This document shows positions 49,440 through 59,176 of a stretch of DNA of 64,000 bases, piece after piece. The DNA comes from Hydra vulgaris (Eukaryota; Cnidaria; Hydrozoa; Anthoathecata; Hydridae), in the NCBI RefSeq assembly GCF_038396675.1, contig NC_088921.1, forward strand, positions 14,509,501-14,573,500. Direction: 5' to 3'. Each line of letters begins with the position of its first letter. Position 1 is the stretch's first letter. The notes below the pieces were generated by a model. That model was not told the DNA's origin and ran no database searches. It saw only the letters and a program-made list of their open reading frames with translations. Made by a program: the position numbers and the translations under genes.

Positions 49440-49815
49440 ACATGTTTTCATAATATTATAATACTATAAAATATTATGTCTAATATTATTGTCTAATATT
49501 TATAATACTATTATAAATATTAGACTATAATATTAGACATAATATTATGTCTATTATATCTATTATATAATATTATATCTATTATATCTAATATTAAATC
49601 TATACCCAATAATATTAGACATAATATAATATATTATGTCTAATATTATTGGGTATTAATAATACTATTATATATTATTTAATAATTTATTATACTAATA
49701 CTATTAGACTAATAGTATTAGTATAATAAATTATTAAATAATATATAATAGTATGATTAATACCCAATAATATTAGACATAATACATAATATTATGTCTA
49801 ATATTATTGGTAATA
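49440..49815. repeat. cluster of long, nested AT palindromes
   Basis: CCCAATAATATTAGACATAA pairs with its complement across 49606-49662. A near-perfect palindrome of about 100 bp is centred near 49714 (arms TAATACTATTATATATTATT onward, centre TATTAGACTAATA). A third copy of the CCCAATAATATTAGACATAA hairpin lies at 49764-49812 and pairs also with the first. The first and third thus flank the second as inverted units. Strong cruciform potential. Confidence 0.9.
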
Positions 49816-49915
49816 GATTTATCAATATGATACTTATAAAGTCTGTTTAAAATAAAGTAATATTATATAACCATATATGTAAAGTAGTAACCATATATGT
49901 AAAGCTGTAGATCAT

Positions 49916-51460
49916 ATGGCTTCAATTTATTCATATTTTCACTTGCTCTCCTTTGTGGATTGTCGTAGTTTGATCATCTCAAATATATCCAATACAATGT
50001 CAGACAGAGTGGCAGTAAATCATCTTACCATAACCAAAATTTGTGAAACTTGGGGCAAAAATCTGAATGAGCTAAACTGCCATTTGCACCCTCTCGAAAC
50101 AATTGCTACTTCATGTCGATCAGCATTGAAGTCTCTAGAATCTAAAAGTTGTGAGTTATTTGGTAATGATTGTATGACAGTTAAAATTATTATGGCTATG
50201 AACAAAATGAGGTTTAAAGACGTCAAAGGTGATCCAAAAGGATTTGTTAATTTTTTAGACAATAACAGATTACCACGATGTATCATTCCAAGATATCGTG
50301 GCAACCGTCTTCACGTAGTGTTCCATACTTGTTTTATTTTCATTAAACACTATAAAGAGTTTGAACATTTTCTTACTGTTGGAACAGTAAAATGTCAAAG
50401 TTTACAAAGGCTACTACGTGCAGCTTTTTTAAATTCAACTGCAATAAAACAAATGTGTGTGCTTGCAGTATTTGGAAAACTTCTTACTGGACCCTGGATG
50501 CAAATATTTTATGTGTCAGCAGATAATGCAAGTTTTGCCCATGTTGTTGGTATTTAGGTAGTAAAAGATGTTTTGCAAATAATTAAAAGTTGCAAATCTG
50601 ATCCAGGCGCACTGTTATGCAGAACAACCAGTTTTTTTGGAAATCCTCTTATCCCAAATGTTTTAGAATCTGTAACAAGTTTATGTTCTATTGATGCACA
50701 GCTTATCAAAACGATTTCTTCATGTCTTGTTGCGGTGGAAGATGTTTTGAATAGACAATATAAGAGGTATTTCTTGAGATACTCAAAGAAGAGACAGTTA
50801 CTGAGATACTCAAAGAAGAGACAGCAAGTGCAAGACTTCACAATATAGATAGTGAAGAGTTAATGGGTATGTTTAGTGATGCCAAACAACGATCACCTAA
50901 TGCATCAATTTGTTATATATCTTCCAAGTTAAGATCAAAAAAGAATAAGACTTTAGATTATCTGGATAACCTTAACCAATTATCTAGAGAAAATGTTGTT
51001 TCATGGTCAGTTCATGCATCTCGTAAAGAAAGAATGATAAATCGATTAGAGCATGCTGAAATTCGAGCAGAGATTTCTAAAAGGCAGGCAAAATGCAAGC
51101 GTCAAAAAATGGATGAAAAACAAAAAAAAAAAGTTAGAGCGAGAGCTGCAAGTTCTAACTAACAATGAAATAAAAATTTTATATAAACACTTGCCTACAA
51201 AGCAACTTGATGATTTGATGCGGTTATGTCCGAAAAAATTGTAGGCAGAAAACTCTGTCACGAATGGTACGACACAGACAAATTGAAGTCTGTCTTGTAT
51301 GATGGGAGAGTAGAAAAAATAAATAAAAGGAATGAAGACAGAATTTACACTACCGCGTACTGGAAAAAAGATGAAACTGATTCAGAAGCTATTGACTATT
51401 GCATGAAAAAACTCCAGCTTGCAGCTGATGTTATATCAGGAGAGTTGATATTTTCATAAA
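49916..51460 (+). pseudogene. uncharacterised transposase-like gene, nearly open
   Basis: The frame from 49916 reads ISNTMSDRVAVNHLTITKIC, LNCHLHPLETIATSCRSALK, GDPKGFVNFLDNNRLPR, YRGNRLHVVFHTCFI and KLLTGPWMQIFYVSADN, then a TAG at 50555-50557, then IIKSCKSDPGALL. A short tandem duplication of ACTCAAAGAAGAGACAG near 50780-50825 accompanies a frameshift. SEELMGMFSDAKQRSPNASI and a basic region follow. The end (51226-51459) has VGRKLCHEWYDTDKLKSVLY, DGRV and LQLAADVISGELI, resembling a small chromo/Tudor-like C-terminal domain. I recognise the family as repeated in cnidarian-type genomes but know no name or activity. The 5' end is lost at the palindromes. Confidence 0.55.
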
Positions 51461-51589
51461 ATGACTGTGGTTTTTTAAGTGAACATGTAATAAACTGTAA
51501 TAATATTAGTTTGTGATGTAAGTATATTATATATAAATAAAGTTAAATGTTATATAAATGTATATTATATATATATGTATATAAATAAA

Positions 51590-51985
51590 GCACCAGCAAT
51601 AGGTGTGGCTTGTAAAATAGATAAGATAGACTTGCAAAATAGGCAAGCCAAGTACTGCAAGTGGTGTGACTTGCAAATTAGATACTGCAAGTGGTGTGAC
51701 TTGCAAAACAGGTACTGCAGTGGTGTAGCTTGCAAAAAAGTATCTGCAAGTGGTGTGACTTGCAAATTAGGTACCGCAAGTGATGTGCCTTTCAAAATGG
51801 TACCTGCAAGTGGTGTGACTTGCAAAACAGGTACTGCAAGTGGTGTGACTTGCAAAATGGTACCTGCAAGTGGTGTGACTTGCAAAATGGTACCCGCAAG
51901 TGTTGTGACTTGCAAAATAGGTACTGCAAGTGGTGTGACTTGCAAATTAGGTACCGCAAGTGGTGTGACTTGCAAAAAGGTACCA
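51590..51985 (+). repeat. 30-bp minisatellite, each unit a hairpin
   Basis: About eleven clear units from 51652, plus degenerate ones from 51590, follow the pattern TACTGCAAGTGGTGTGACTT plus GCAAAATAGG. Each has TGCAAGT and its complement ACTTGCA around a 6-nt loop GGTGTG. The 30-bp period is a multiple of three, so frames stay open on both strands (plus strand: ASGVTCK repeated every 10 residues with a cysteine each time). One unit lacks a base (near 51712-51740), and one has lost pairing (GATGTGCCTTTCA). Confidence 0.95.
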
Positions 51986-52839
51986 AGTCAGTTCAGGTTA
52001 GCCTGCACATGTAAACTTTTTTATGCCTTTGTTAGTTTTCACATGTATTAAAAAGTTGTATTAGTAAATATCGAATAGATTTTTTTGGAGATTCAATATA
52101 CAATCCAAATGAAATTTAATGTATAGTCTTTCAAATTACATGTTGTAATTTTTTAAAGTGTTAATGCAAAATATTTGATACATTAAATAATTTTTTCACT
52201 ATATTGGATTAAATAGAGTATTTTTTTAATTACCTTTATTTTTAATGATTTTAGGTTTAATTGACAAAAAAAAAAAATTCAAAATAATGTGAAAACTTGC
52301 AGAACCAAAAATAAAAAGTGACATGTCATGCTGATTTGGCAATGTCCAAATTGCAAATGATGTGATTTGCAACTTTATGATAGACGGCTCTGGCTTACGT
52401 TCTCGTCGTGTCTATCGTTAACAATGATTATTAAATTTCATTATTGAAACTTAAATTTTTAATCATTAACTAAAAGCCAAGACAAATTAATTACAATTTT
52501 TCTTTCAAAATAATATTTAGTTTTTCTTTTTGCTCTGTTTTATAAAAATATAGATTCTTTGATGCCTCTGGTAATGTGGTAAAAAAAAATTTTATACTAA
52601 TTTCCATTATTTTAAATAGTATCAGTTTAAATTTATTAAAATTATTAAAACACTTTTTAAATTTTTTTTAGGTTCAAAAGGCGGAGGGGGGCATACGCCC
52701 CTTACCCAAAGTCAATCTTTATACCATTAATATATGTTGTAAAGAAGTGAAATTTAATTTTTGAATTTTGTATTAGATTTATTTATTTTAATAAAAATAG
52801 AGATATTTTTGTTAATTTGTCATTTTTGATAATATGCTG
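51986..52839. other. no recognised gene
   Basis: AT-rich. TTGCAAATGATGTGATTTGCAA at 52351 is a relative of the minisatellite hairpin. Confidence 0.4.
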
Positions 52840-53055
52840 CGTTACCATCACACCACCATCCACCCTTAACTCAAAAATACACATCTCATATTTGGCAATG
52901 GTCTGGAAGCAAATTTAATCAGTTTGTTAAATTTAAAAATTACAAATTTTTTAAAGATAAGCTCATTTTCTTTTTAAAAAAATGATTTTTTAGACGGTAT
53001 AGGTGGTGGTTTGGTGCCCCCTCTAGCCCCTAAATACGCCCTGTTGCTCAAAACT
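52840..53055. repeat. uninterrupted copy of a small dispersed repeat
   Basis: It runs from AACTCAAAAATACACATCTC through AATTACAAATTTTTTAAAGA to AGACGGTATAGGTGGTGG, GCCCCCTCTAGCCCCTAAAT and ACGCCCTG. The same order appears at 57030-57154 and 58462-58540, where a Tc1/IS630-type element splits it. Confidence 0.7.
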
Positions 53056-53344
53056 ATTAAAAATTTGTAGTTCACTTTTACACCTTTCTTTTGATACCAA
53101 GTGGTAGGCGTTTTGATAATAATTGACAAAGTTATAACAATTTACGTTAAGAATAACTTAATTTTGACCACAGTTTCTTCAAGAAATCCATATATCAAAA
53201 ATTTGTTACTTAAAACCTTATAACTTTTTGTTGAATTGTTCGATTTTCTTAATTTTTTCACCATTAAAATACTGAATTATAGCTCTTTCTAATGATATAT
53301 AACAATCTATAAATTAATCAATTTAAAAATTTCATGTAACATAC

Positions 53345-53589
53345 CTATCAATAAGCGTGTCCTTGTGCTTGGCATTGAGGTGACGAGTTAAACCACTTTG
53401 TGATAAACATCTTTTTTCGCAATATAAACACAAAAATACACGCTCTTCATTTGCGTTAGGAATATTTCCAACAGCTAACTCAACAGTTGAACTAAAGTTA
53501 GGATCAGTCTCCAACAAATCTTCATCATTAGCAGCTAAAACAGCATCAAATTCATCTAAATTATTAGAAACTGCGGCAAAAAAAGTCAT
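53345..53589 (-). CDS. first exon with C2H2 zinc finger, uncharacterised family
   Basis: The minus-strand frame begins MTFFAAVSNNLDEFDAVLAA, is acidic for about 45 residues, and has one C2H2 finger FLCLYCEKRCLSQSGLTRHL with the distal histidines in HLNAKHK. It ends at a strong donor (GATAG/GTATGT) near 53345. It is on the same strand as the transposon-like exon at 47968-48950, and I infer that both may belong to one gene, with a plus-strand element in the intervening 4.4 kb. The link is not proven by phase. Confidence 0.5.
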
Positions 53590-53599
53590 TTTAAAATTA

Positions 53600-54377
53600 T
53601 TTAATGCACTCTCAGTCCGGTCACCCTTAAATGTTCAAGTTATTTAACGAAATCCATAGAAGACGACCCGCGTTTCCTGACTATTTAAATACTATGACTA
53701 TGCTTATGTGAAGAAGAAATAAAGTCGTTAGTAAAAGCATTTAACCGCAATTGTAAACAGATGTTTTTGTTAAAGAAACAGTTTGTTTAATAATTTTGTT
53801 GTTGTTGTTAAAAATTGTTGTTGTTGTTAAAAAAGTTAAAGAAAATAAAGTCTTTTAAGTTTAAACTTTTCATCATATTTAATTTTAAGTTTTATGTTTC
53901 ATAAGTTTATAAACTTTTTGATGTAAATATTTTATTAATAAGATATTTTGTTTATTGTCAATTCAATTCGATATAACGTAAAGTTTTAATGATGTTCGTT
54001 TAGTTTATGAAAATAAATTAAGATCACGAATATGTTATCGGTAACTGAAAGAACTCTTTATTGTTTAAAAACATTATTAAAAAGAATTCATAAATTAAAT
54101 AAGAAAAAATTTATTAACAGTTAATAAAATAACCAAAAACCAACTGTAAAATTATAAGGAAATAAACAAATATTATGTTACGTTTTATGAAAAAATACTT
54201 TTATTCAAAATAAAATTTAGTTCCTATTTGAAAAAAAATGATAAAATGATTTTTCAAATAGGAACTTAGATTTTATTTGTAACTTTTGTTATAGTGAGAA
54301 AAAAAACTGTCTCCGTGATTTTTAACGTGTTAAGGAAATAATTATGATTACAATGTGGTACTTTAAAAGATGCTAGT
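53600..54377. other. no recognised gene
   Basis: AT-rich. TTGTTGTTGTTAAAA is duplicated near 53800-53830. A hairpin around GTTCCTATTTGAAAA and TTTTTCAAATAGGAAC is near 54220-54270. Confidence 0.4.
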
Positions 54378-54935
54378 GACGTTATTTACTTTCTCTATCG
54401 AGCAAATATTGAAGATAAAGCCTAACAAATTCTATCTTTTTCAGACACTCGAGTATGCTCATTTTTTATGTTCCTGCCAAATTTTATTGCCAAATTCAGA
54501 GGCGGTGATATCCTATTTGGGCGCACAATTTTGGTACCTAATTTCCTTTTTTCTATAATCTTGTGCAGACTTATGTTGATTTATTTTTCGGAATTTCATA
54601 CCAACATAGATATTTTTTAAAAACTCGAATGAATAAACTTTAATAATATGTGTTTTCTGAGTAAAATAATGAACTTTATAAGTAGATATGTTGGTATTCA
54701 AAAGTTTTGGCAAAACGGTTTTTTACTTTCTGCATCAAGGAATTATTAAAGATAAAGCCTGATAAACTCTCAATTTTTCTGACACTCGAGTTAGCACATT
54801 TTTTATGTTCCTGCCAAATTTCGTTGCCAGATTCAGAGGCGGTGATACCCTATTTAGATGCAAAATTTTGGTACCTAATTTCCTTTTTTTTTTAATCATT
54901 TGCGGGGAGTAGGGGGGGGCGGGGAAGGGGGAGTA
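54378..54935 (+). repeat. two diverged direct copies of a ~180-bp repeat
   Basis: Copies at 54378-54560 and 54716-54900 share TTTTTATGTTCCTGCCAAAT, TCAGAGGCGGTGATA and AATTTTGGTACCTAATTTCC. The second copy continues into a G-rich end (GGGGGGGGCGGGGAAGGGGG) that the first lacks. A partial relative is at 49245-49370. Both copies happen to be open in one frame, but nothing suggests a protein. Confidence 0.75.
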
Positions 54936-55930
54936 CGAGATAAAATTCTTTGCAGGTTAAGTTTTATTATTATTGATAATCACATTATTATATTTTAATA
55001 ACAATAACAATAAATTAATATTAAATAACTATAATATAAACCTTTTTAACTTAAAAAGGTTTATATTATTGTTTGTTTATATTATCACTGTCATAATTTA
55101 TAATTTTATAATGTTGCTTTATTTAGATAAAATGAGTGGAAAGTTAAATTGTAAGAATTTTAATAATTTCATTTTGAAATTTATTTGTTGATTTTTGAAT
55201 GGAAACAGTAAAACTAATAGTAATACTATTATTATTAGTAATAATATTACTATTAGTGTAAAATTATTAAGGTATAAGACCCCTCAAAAAATTATTTATT
55301 GAAAAAATCTCTTTAATAGAAAACCAAGTGTATTCTGAGAAACAACTATATAACAGGATTTTAAATAATCCAAAACAAATTTATTAGTTGCCATGGTTAC
55401 GAAGTAAAATGGCAGAAGCAAAAATGTTTAGGCCACCCCGGCCATTCTATCTCAGTAACTGAAAGCATATAGAATATTGGCATATGATTAACAACATAGT
55501 AATCTACAAACTGAACTAAAATTGTTCTACAAAAAACAAAGTATTTAAGCTATGCTGAGTTTTTCAAAATGGCGTATTTAAAAAATGCATTCTTGTGAAC
55601 TAAATCTTCTATAAATCAAAAACTTCTAACAGTATTGTAAAACTTTTAGTTCCAATTGTAAAACTAGATGCAATAAACATTTGGTGAAAATTTCATGTAA
55701 ATCTGACATTTAAAATCTGTTATTTATAAGAATAAGAACCAGAATCATATAGATAACCTTCTTGGTCATTCTCTGAGTCATCTTTTTTTTTTTTTGCATC
55801 CATGAATAACTTGTTTTCGCTTTTTAGATGTTACACTTTTTAGATGTTACAATTACTTCCATGCCAGAAGCAGAGCCACGATAATTTTATTTACAAACAT
55901 GTGATAACTTTTAAGCTTAAAATGCAAAAG
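54936..55930. other. no recognised gene
   Basis: AT-rich. TAAACCTTTTTAACTTAAAAAGGTTTA near 55037 is a hairpin, and TAGTAATACTATTATTATTA with its complement is near 55219-55256. GGCCACCCCGGCC at 55431 stands out in the AT background. Confidence 0.4.
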
Positions 55931-55934
55931 AATT

Positions 55935-56744
55935 GTTTTCTTTAAGTTTTAATTTTAGACTACGTGCTTTGCATGACCGACTCATTGGCTCGTAATCAAG
56001 AATTTTACCTGTGGCCATTGATATTGTTGTAATAACTCCATTTAATGAAGAAAACCCACTATGTTGCCAGCTACCATCAGCTGATAATGCAGTGTCAACA
56101 ATATTTGAAGAATATTGACAAATTTCTTTAACAGCATCAATTATTGTTTCTTTTGCGACAATTTAAGCACAATCAGAGACAGATTTATTTATTTTATTGT
56201 AATCATTTTTAATCATAGGTTTAGGAATGTTCATTAAAGATGTAAACTTTTCTAATCCTGAAATAACTTGACCACATGGCGCATTGAATAAACTATTCCA
56301 TTATTTACATTCAAAATTTTTTCCCAGAATATTCTTTGAAATATAAAATTCAGTTTTTTCATTGCAGTTAGAGCAACAAATATTAAACATTGAGTTGAGT
56401 CCTTTTTTTTTGAAGAAACATTCTGAAAGATTGAATTCTGATTGTAAACATTTTTTACAACATAGTTGATTAATTACACTAGACAAAATTTCAATACCAA
56501 CAGTTCAATTACCAACAGTTTTATTTTCATTATGCTGAGTTGTCTCAATTTTCTCAATTTTTATTGAGGATATCGATAAATTTAAAGAAGTTTTACAAGA
56601 AATATGGTCATTTTCATAACTAATAACAGGAGCAACTGATAGAGTTGAATCGATTGGCAAAGCTTTAGTATCTCTATTTAAATGAAATTTTCTGAATTTT
56701 TTACTTTGAGTACTTTGTTTGACTCTACGTGATTTACCCATTGT
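55935..56744 (-). pseudogene. Mutator-like transposase domain remnant
   Basis: A minus-strand frame opens at MGKSRRVKQSTQSKKFRKFH (56741), then a cysteine-rich part (CCKKCLQSEFNLSECFF, CCSNCNEKT), then GQVISGLEKFTSLMNIPKPM, a stop after SVSDCA, then SNIVDTALSADGSWQHSGFS, SLNGVITTISMATGKILD and YEPMSRSCKA (near 55975). MNIPKPM, the (A/S)xDGSWQxxGFSSLNGV block and TGKxLDxE are the pattern of the Mutator-like transposase domain that is common in invertebrate genomes. An in-frame stop near 56165 and frame changes near 56490 and 56300 inactivate it. No C-terminus is seen. Confidence 0.75.
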
Positions 56745-57029
56745 TAAAAAAGTTTATTAAATAACAAAAACAAAAAAAAAAAAAGCTTGCAATTCTGATT
56801 AAAAACCTGTTGCTATGCATGTTGCTAGGCAGATCAAATTTACCCAGTCGAAGGAATAGATTTATATCTCAAGAACTAAATCTTACTTGAAGAAATGGTT
56901 TTCAAATTCGAGTTCAACGATAAATTTCGTGTCAGAATTACACAAAATATTTTTTTTTTATTTTTTAATGATTTTTGAGAGGTATTACACCTTAATAGGG
57001 TGTTTTCAATAATGCGGTGCCTACCCCAA

Positions 57030-57154
57030 CCCCACATACACCCTGACTCAAAAATCAACCTCTCGTATTTGTTCTAGAAGGAAATAAAAACAACTACTTG
57101 CATATAAAAACTAGCAATTACAAAAAAAAAAATTACTCTTTTAAAGATGAATTA
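57030..57154. repeat. left half of a repeat split by a transposon
   Basis: It matches the left part of 52840-53055: ACTCAAAAATCAACCTCTCG and AATTACAAAAAAAAAAATTA lie in the same order. The right half resumes at 58462. Confidence 0.7.
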
Positions 57155-58461
57155 ACTGGTGATGCGGAAGTTATCGGACAAAATAAAAACGTCAATAACT
57201 TATTTATAAATAAAATAAAGAAACTACTATTATATTTTTTTTAAATAGAGCATTTATCTTTTAATAAAAATATATTATTTTTTATATGAAAAAACACCAC
57301 CATCTGCAATTGATCTCAATTTTGCTCTGACGCCTTTCATATGCGACTGTAAAAAGTTTAAATCAATTTCTTGTCGTTTTAGTTTAATGCGATCAATCAA
57401 AACTTGCTCTGTTGAAGCTTGCCAATATCCCTCGTAAACCTTCTGTGCCAAACGTCCCCAAAAAGTTTCAATTAGTCGTGCTTGAGGCACATTTGGGGGA
57501 TTGGATTCTTTATCAACGTAATAGACATATTGGTCCATTCAATTTAGAGAATCTTTAGAATAATGAGAACTTGCTAAATCTGGCTAAATAAAATAGTTAA
57601 AGTCTCCATGATACTTGTGAATAAATGGAAGAAGTCGTTTTTCTAAACATTCATTAATATAGATTGATGAATTGATCGCTACAGCCTTGGAAGTGCGAAA
57701 CAATGGCTCGGACATACCACGGTCAGATATGGCTATCCACATTAATAATTTTTTTGGAAATTTCTCTTTTCCTATAAAACGAACACTTTCTGGGCATGTC
57801 TTTTTGTTGTTTGTGTAGTATCCAGAATTTCCAGGCATGTTGTCCCCTGCAAAAAAAAAGTATTTTTCGTCATCGATGACAAGAAGCGACTTTGTATTAT
57901 AGAGTTGGTTAACTAGTTTCCTGCTTCTTTTCTTTGCCTTTATTTGTTGTTCTATAGTGTATTTTGGAGTCTTTTCACGTTTTCTATATTTAATATTCAT
58001 TTTTTTAACTGACGACCAATTGTCGATTGATTTACACCGAATTTAATACCTATTTTTCTCTGACTGACCCCTTTTCGATTGTTGACAAGTCTCGTTAATT
58101 CGGCTTTCTTTTCTCTAGTCCAGGATGTCGGACGACCAGGGTGCTTTCTATCAGAAAACGATTGAACAGTTTCAAGTCTTTTTAGGTTATCATATATTGT
58201 ACTTTGAGCAAATCCTTCCTTTTCAAAATGATTTACGATTTTTTTTTTTTTTATATTAGGTTTATTTACAAAAAACATTTTTAGTCGCTTTCGAAAAGAT
58301 TCTCGTTCAGCCTTATTTAATCTCATTTTAAATAATTGTGTTTCAAATAATAAAGTTTATATTTCATAGAACGTTTATGCCTACGCATAAAACCACAAAA
58401 ATTAATTATTATGCTCAAATAATGAAATTAGGATTTGTCCGATAACTTCCGCATCACCCGT
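57155..58461 (-). mobile_element. complete Tc1/mariner-superfamily element, 1,307 bp
   Basis: The ends are ACTGGTGATGCGGAAGTTAT at the left and its inverted copy (first base differing by one G/T) at the right, extending through CGGACAAA, about 28 bp in all. TA dinucleotides flank both sides (57153-57154 and 58462-58463), the target duplication of this superfamily. The transposase is on the minus strand. It sits within a copy of the 52.84-kb repeat. Confidence 0.9.
57275..58326 (-). pseudogene. Tc1/IS630-type transposase, three breaks
   Basis: Residues 1-109 (58326-57997) contain two helix-turn-helix regions, with FAQSTIYDNLKRL and a GRPTSW hinge, then GVSQRKIGIKFGVNQSTIGR. A 1-nt shift in an A run near 57998 leads to LLVIDDEKYFFF (first aspartate) and LLMWIAISDRGMS. 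TAG at 57584-57586 replaces the tryptophan expected before PDLASSHYSK (second aspartate), and a TGA follows after SLN; both fit G-to-A changes in TGG. The end has NPPNVPQARLIETFWGRLAQ (catalytic glutamate) and stops at 57275. Counting through the stop gives 36 residues between the last two catalytic residues, so DD36E, which needs confirmation. Confidence 0.85.
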
Positions 58462-58540
58462 TATTGATATTAAGACAGTGAAGGTGGAGGTTGGGTGGCC
58501 CCTTTAGCCTACCAAATACACCTTGAGGGTGTAGGACAGT
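58462..58540. repeat. right half of the split repeat
   Basis: AGTGAAGGTGGAGGTTGGGT, GGCCCCTTTAGCC and AAATACACCTTGAGGG match the right part of 52840-53055. Confidence 0.65.
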
Positions 58541-58639
58541 GTTAATGTGTAGGCTATTCTTATATCTATCTAGCATTTCATGTAGCATTTCATATTACAT
58601 AAACAGTTTTTACAAAAACATTTTAAACAACAAGATAAA

Positions 58640-59115
58640 TTATATACCAAGAGAACTGTTCAATCTATTTATTCTCCTTTCATTTCGTGACAACAATCGG
58701 TTTTGTTGGTGGGATGATTCCACTATAATTTTTTTAGCACCTAACATACTCACTGATGGAACATAGTCAAGATACTTTTCAAAATTCTCTTTTTTTCCTG
58801 AAAGAAAAACATACTTACTATAAATAGAAATGTAAAAACAAAAAAAAACAAAAATAAATAAATAAGTTTAAGACAAAGTTGTGATCAAATATTCATTCAA
58901 ATACAAAACTTACCAGATACAAAATGTTTTGAGCATACATAGACATGTTTTGTATTTGGCGACCAAAGTTTGTTTTTGCAAGATGAATCAATTCTATACA
59001 TAGCATTAAGCCACAATCTTCTTCTCTTTGGATCAGCAGGCAAAATATAAAAACTCAAGTTCGGATGACTTTTTACATTGGTTGAACAATCAAAAACACA
59101 GCATCCTTTCACCAT
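58640..59115 (-). CDS. small two-exon THAP-domain gene, open frame
   Basis: Exon 1 (59115-58914) encodes MVKGCCVFDCSTNVKSHPNL, a tryptophan in RRRLWLNAMYR, and HVYVCSKHFVSG: the C2CH zinc ligands and tryptophan of a THAP DNA-binding domain. It ends at CTG/GTAAG. The acceptor TTTCAG at 58798 joins in phase to exon 2 (58797-58640), GKKENFEKYLDYVPSVSMLG onward to a stop. Together they give about 119 codons without a break. I chose the second ATG (59115) because MVKGCC starts many THAP proteins; the frame opens at 59145. A strong donor GTGAGT follows YVPS in exon 2, so the original gene may have spliced onward to a transposase part now lost. It could be a domesticated THAP gene or the head of a P-like element. 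Confidence 0.7.
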
Positions 59116-59176
59116 TTTCAAGCGCAATGTTTGCCCCCTTACCATAAAGGTAGCTGAATAGTTAGTTAATGTGACG

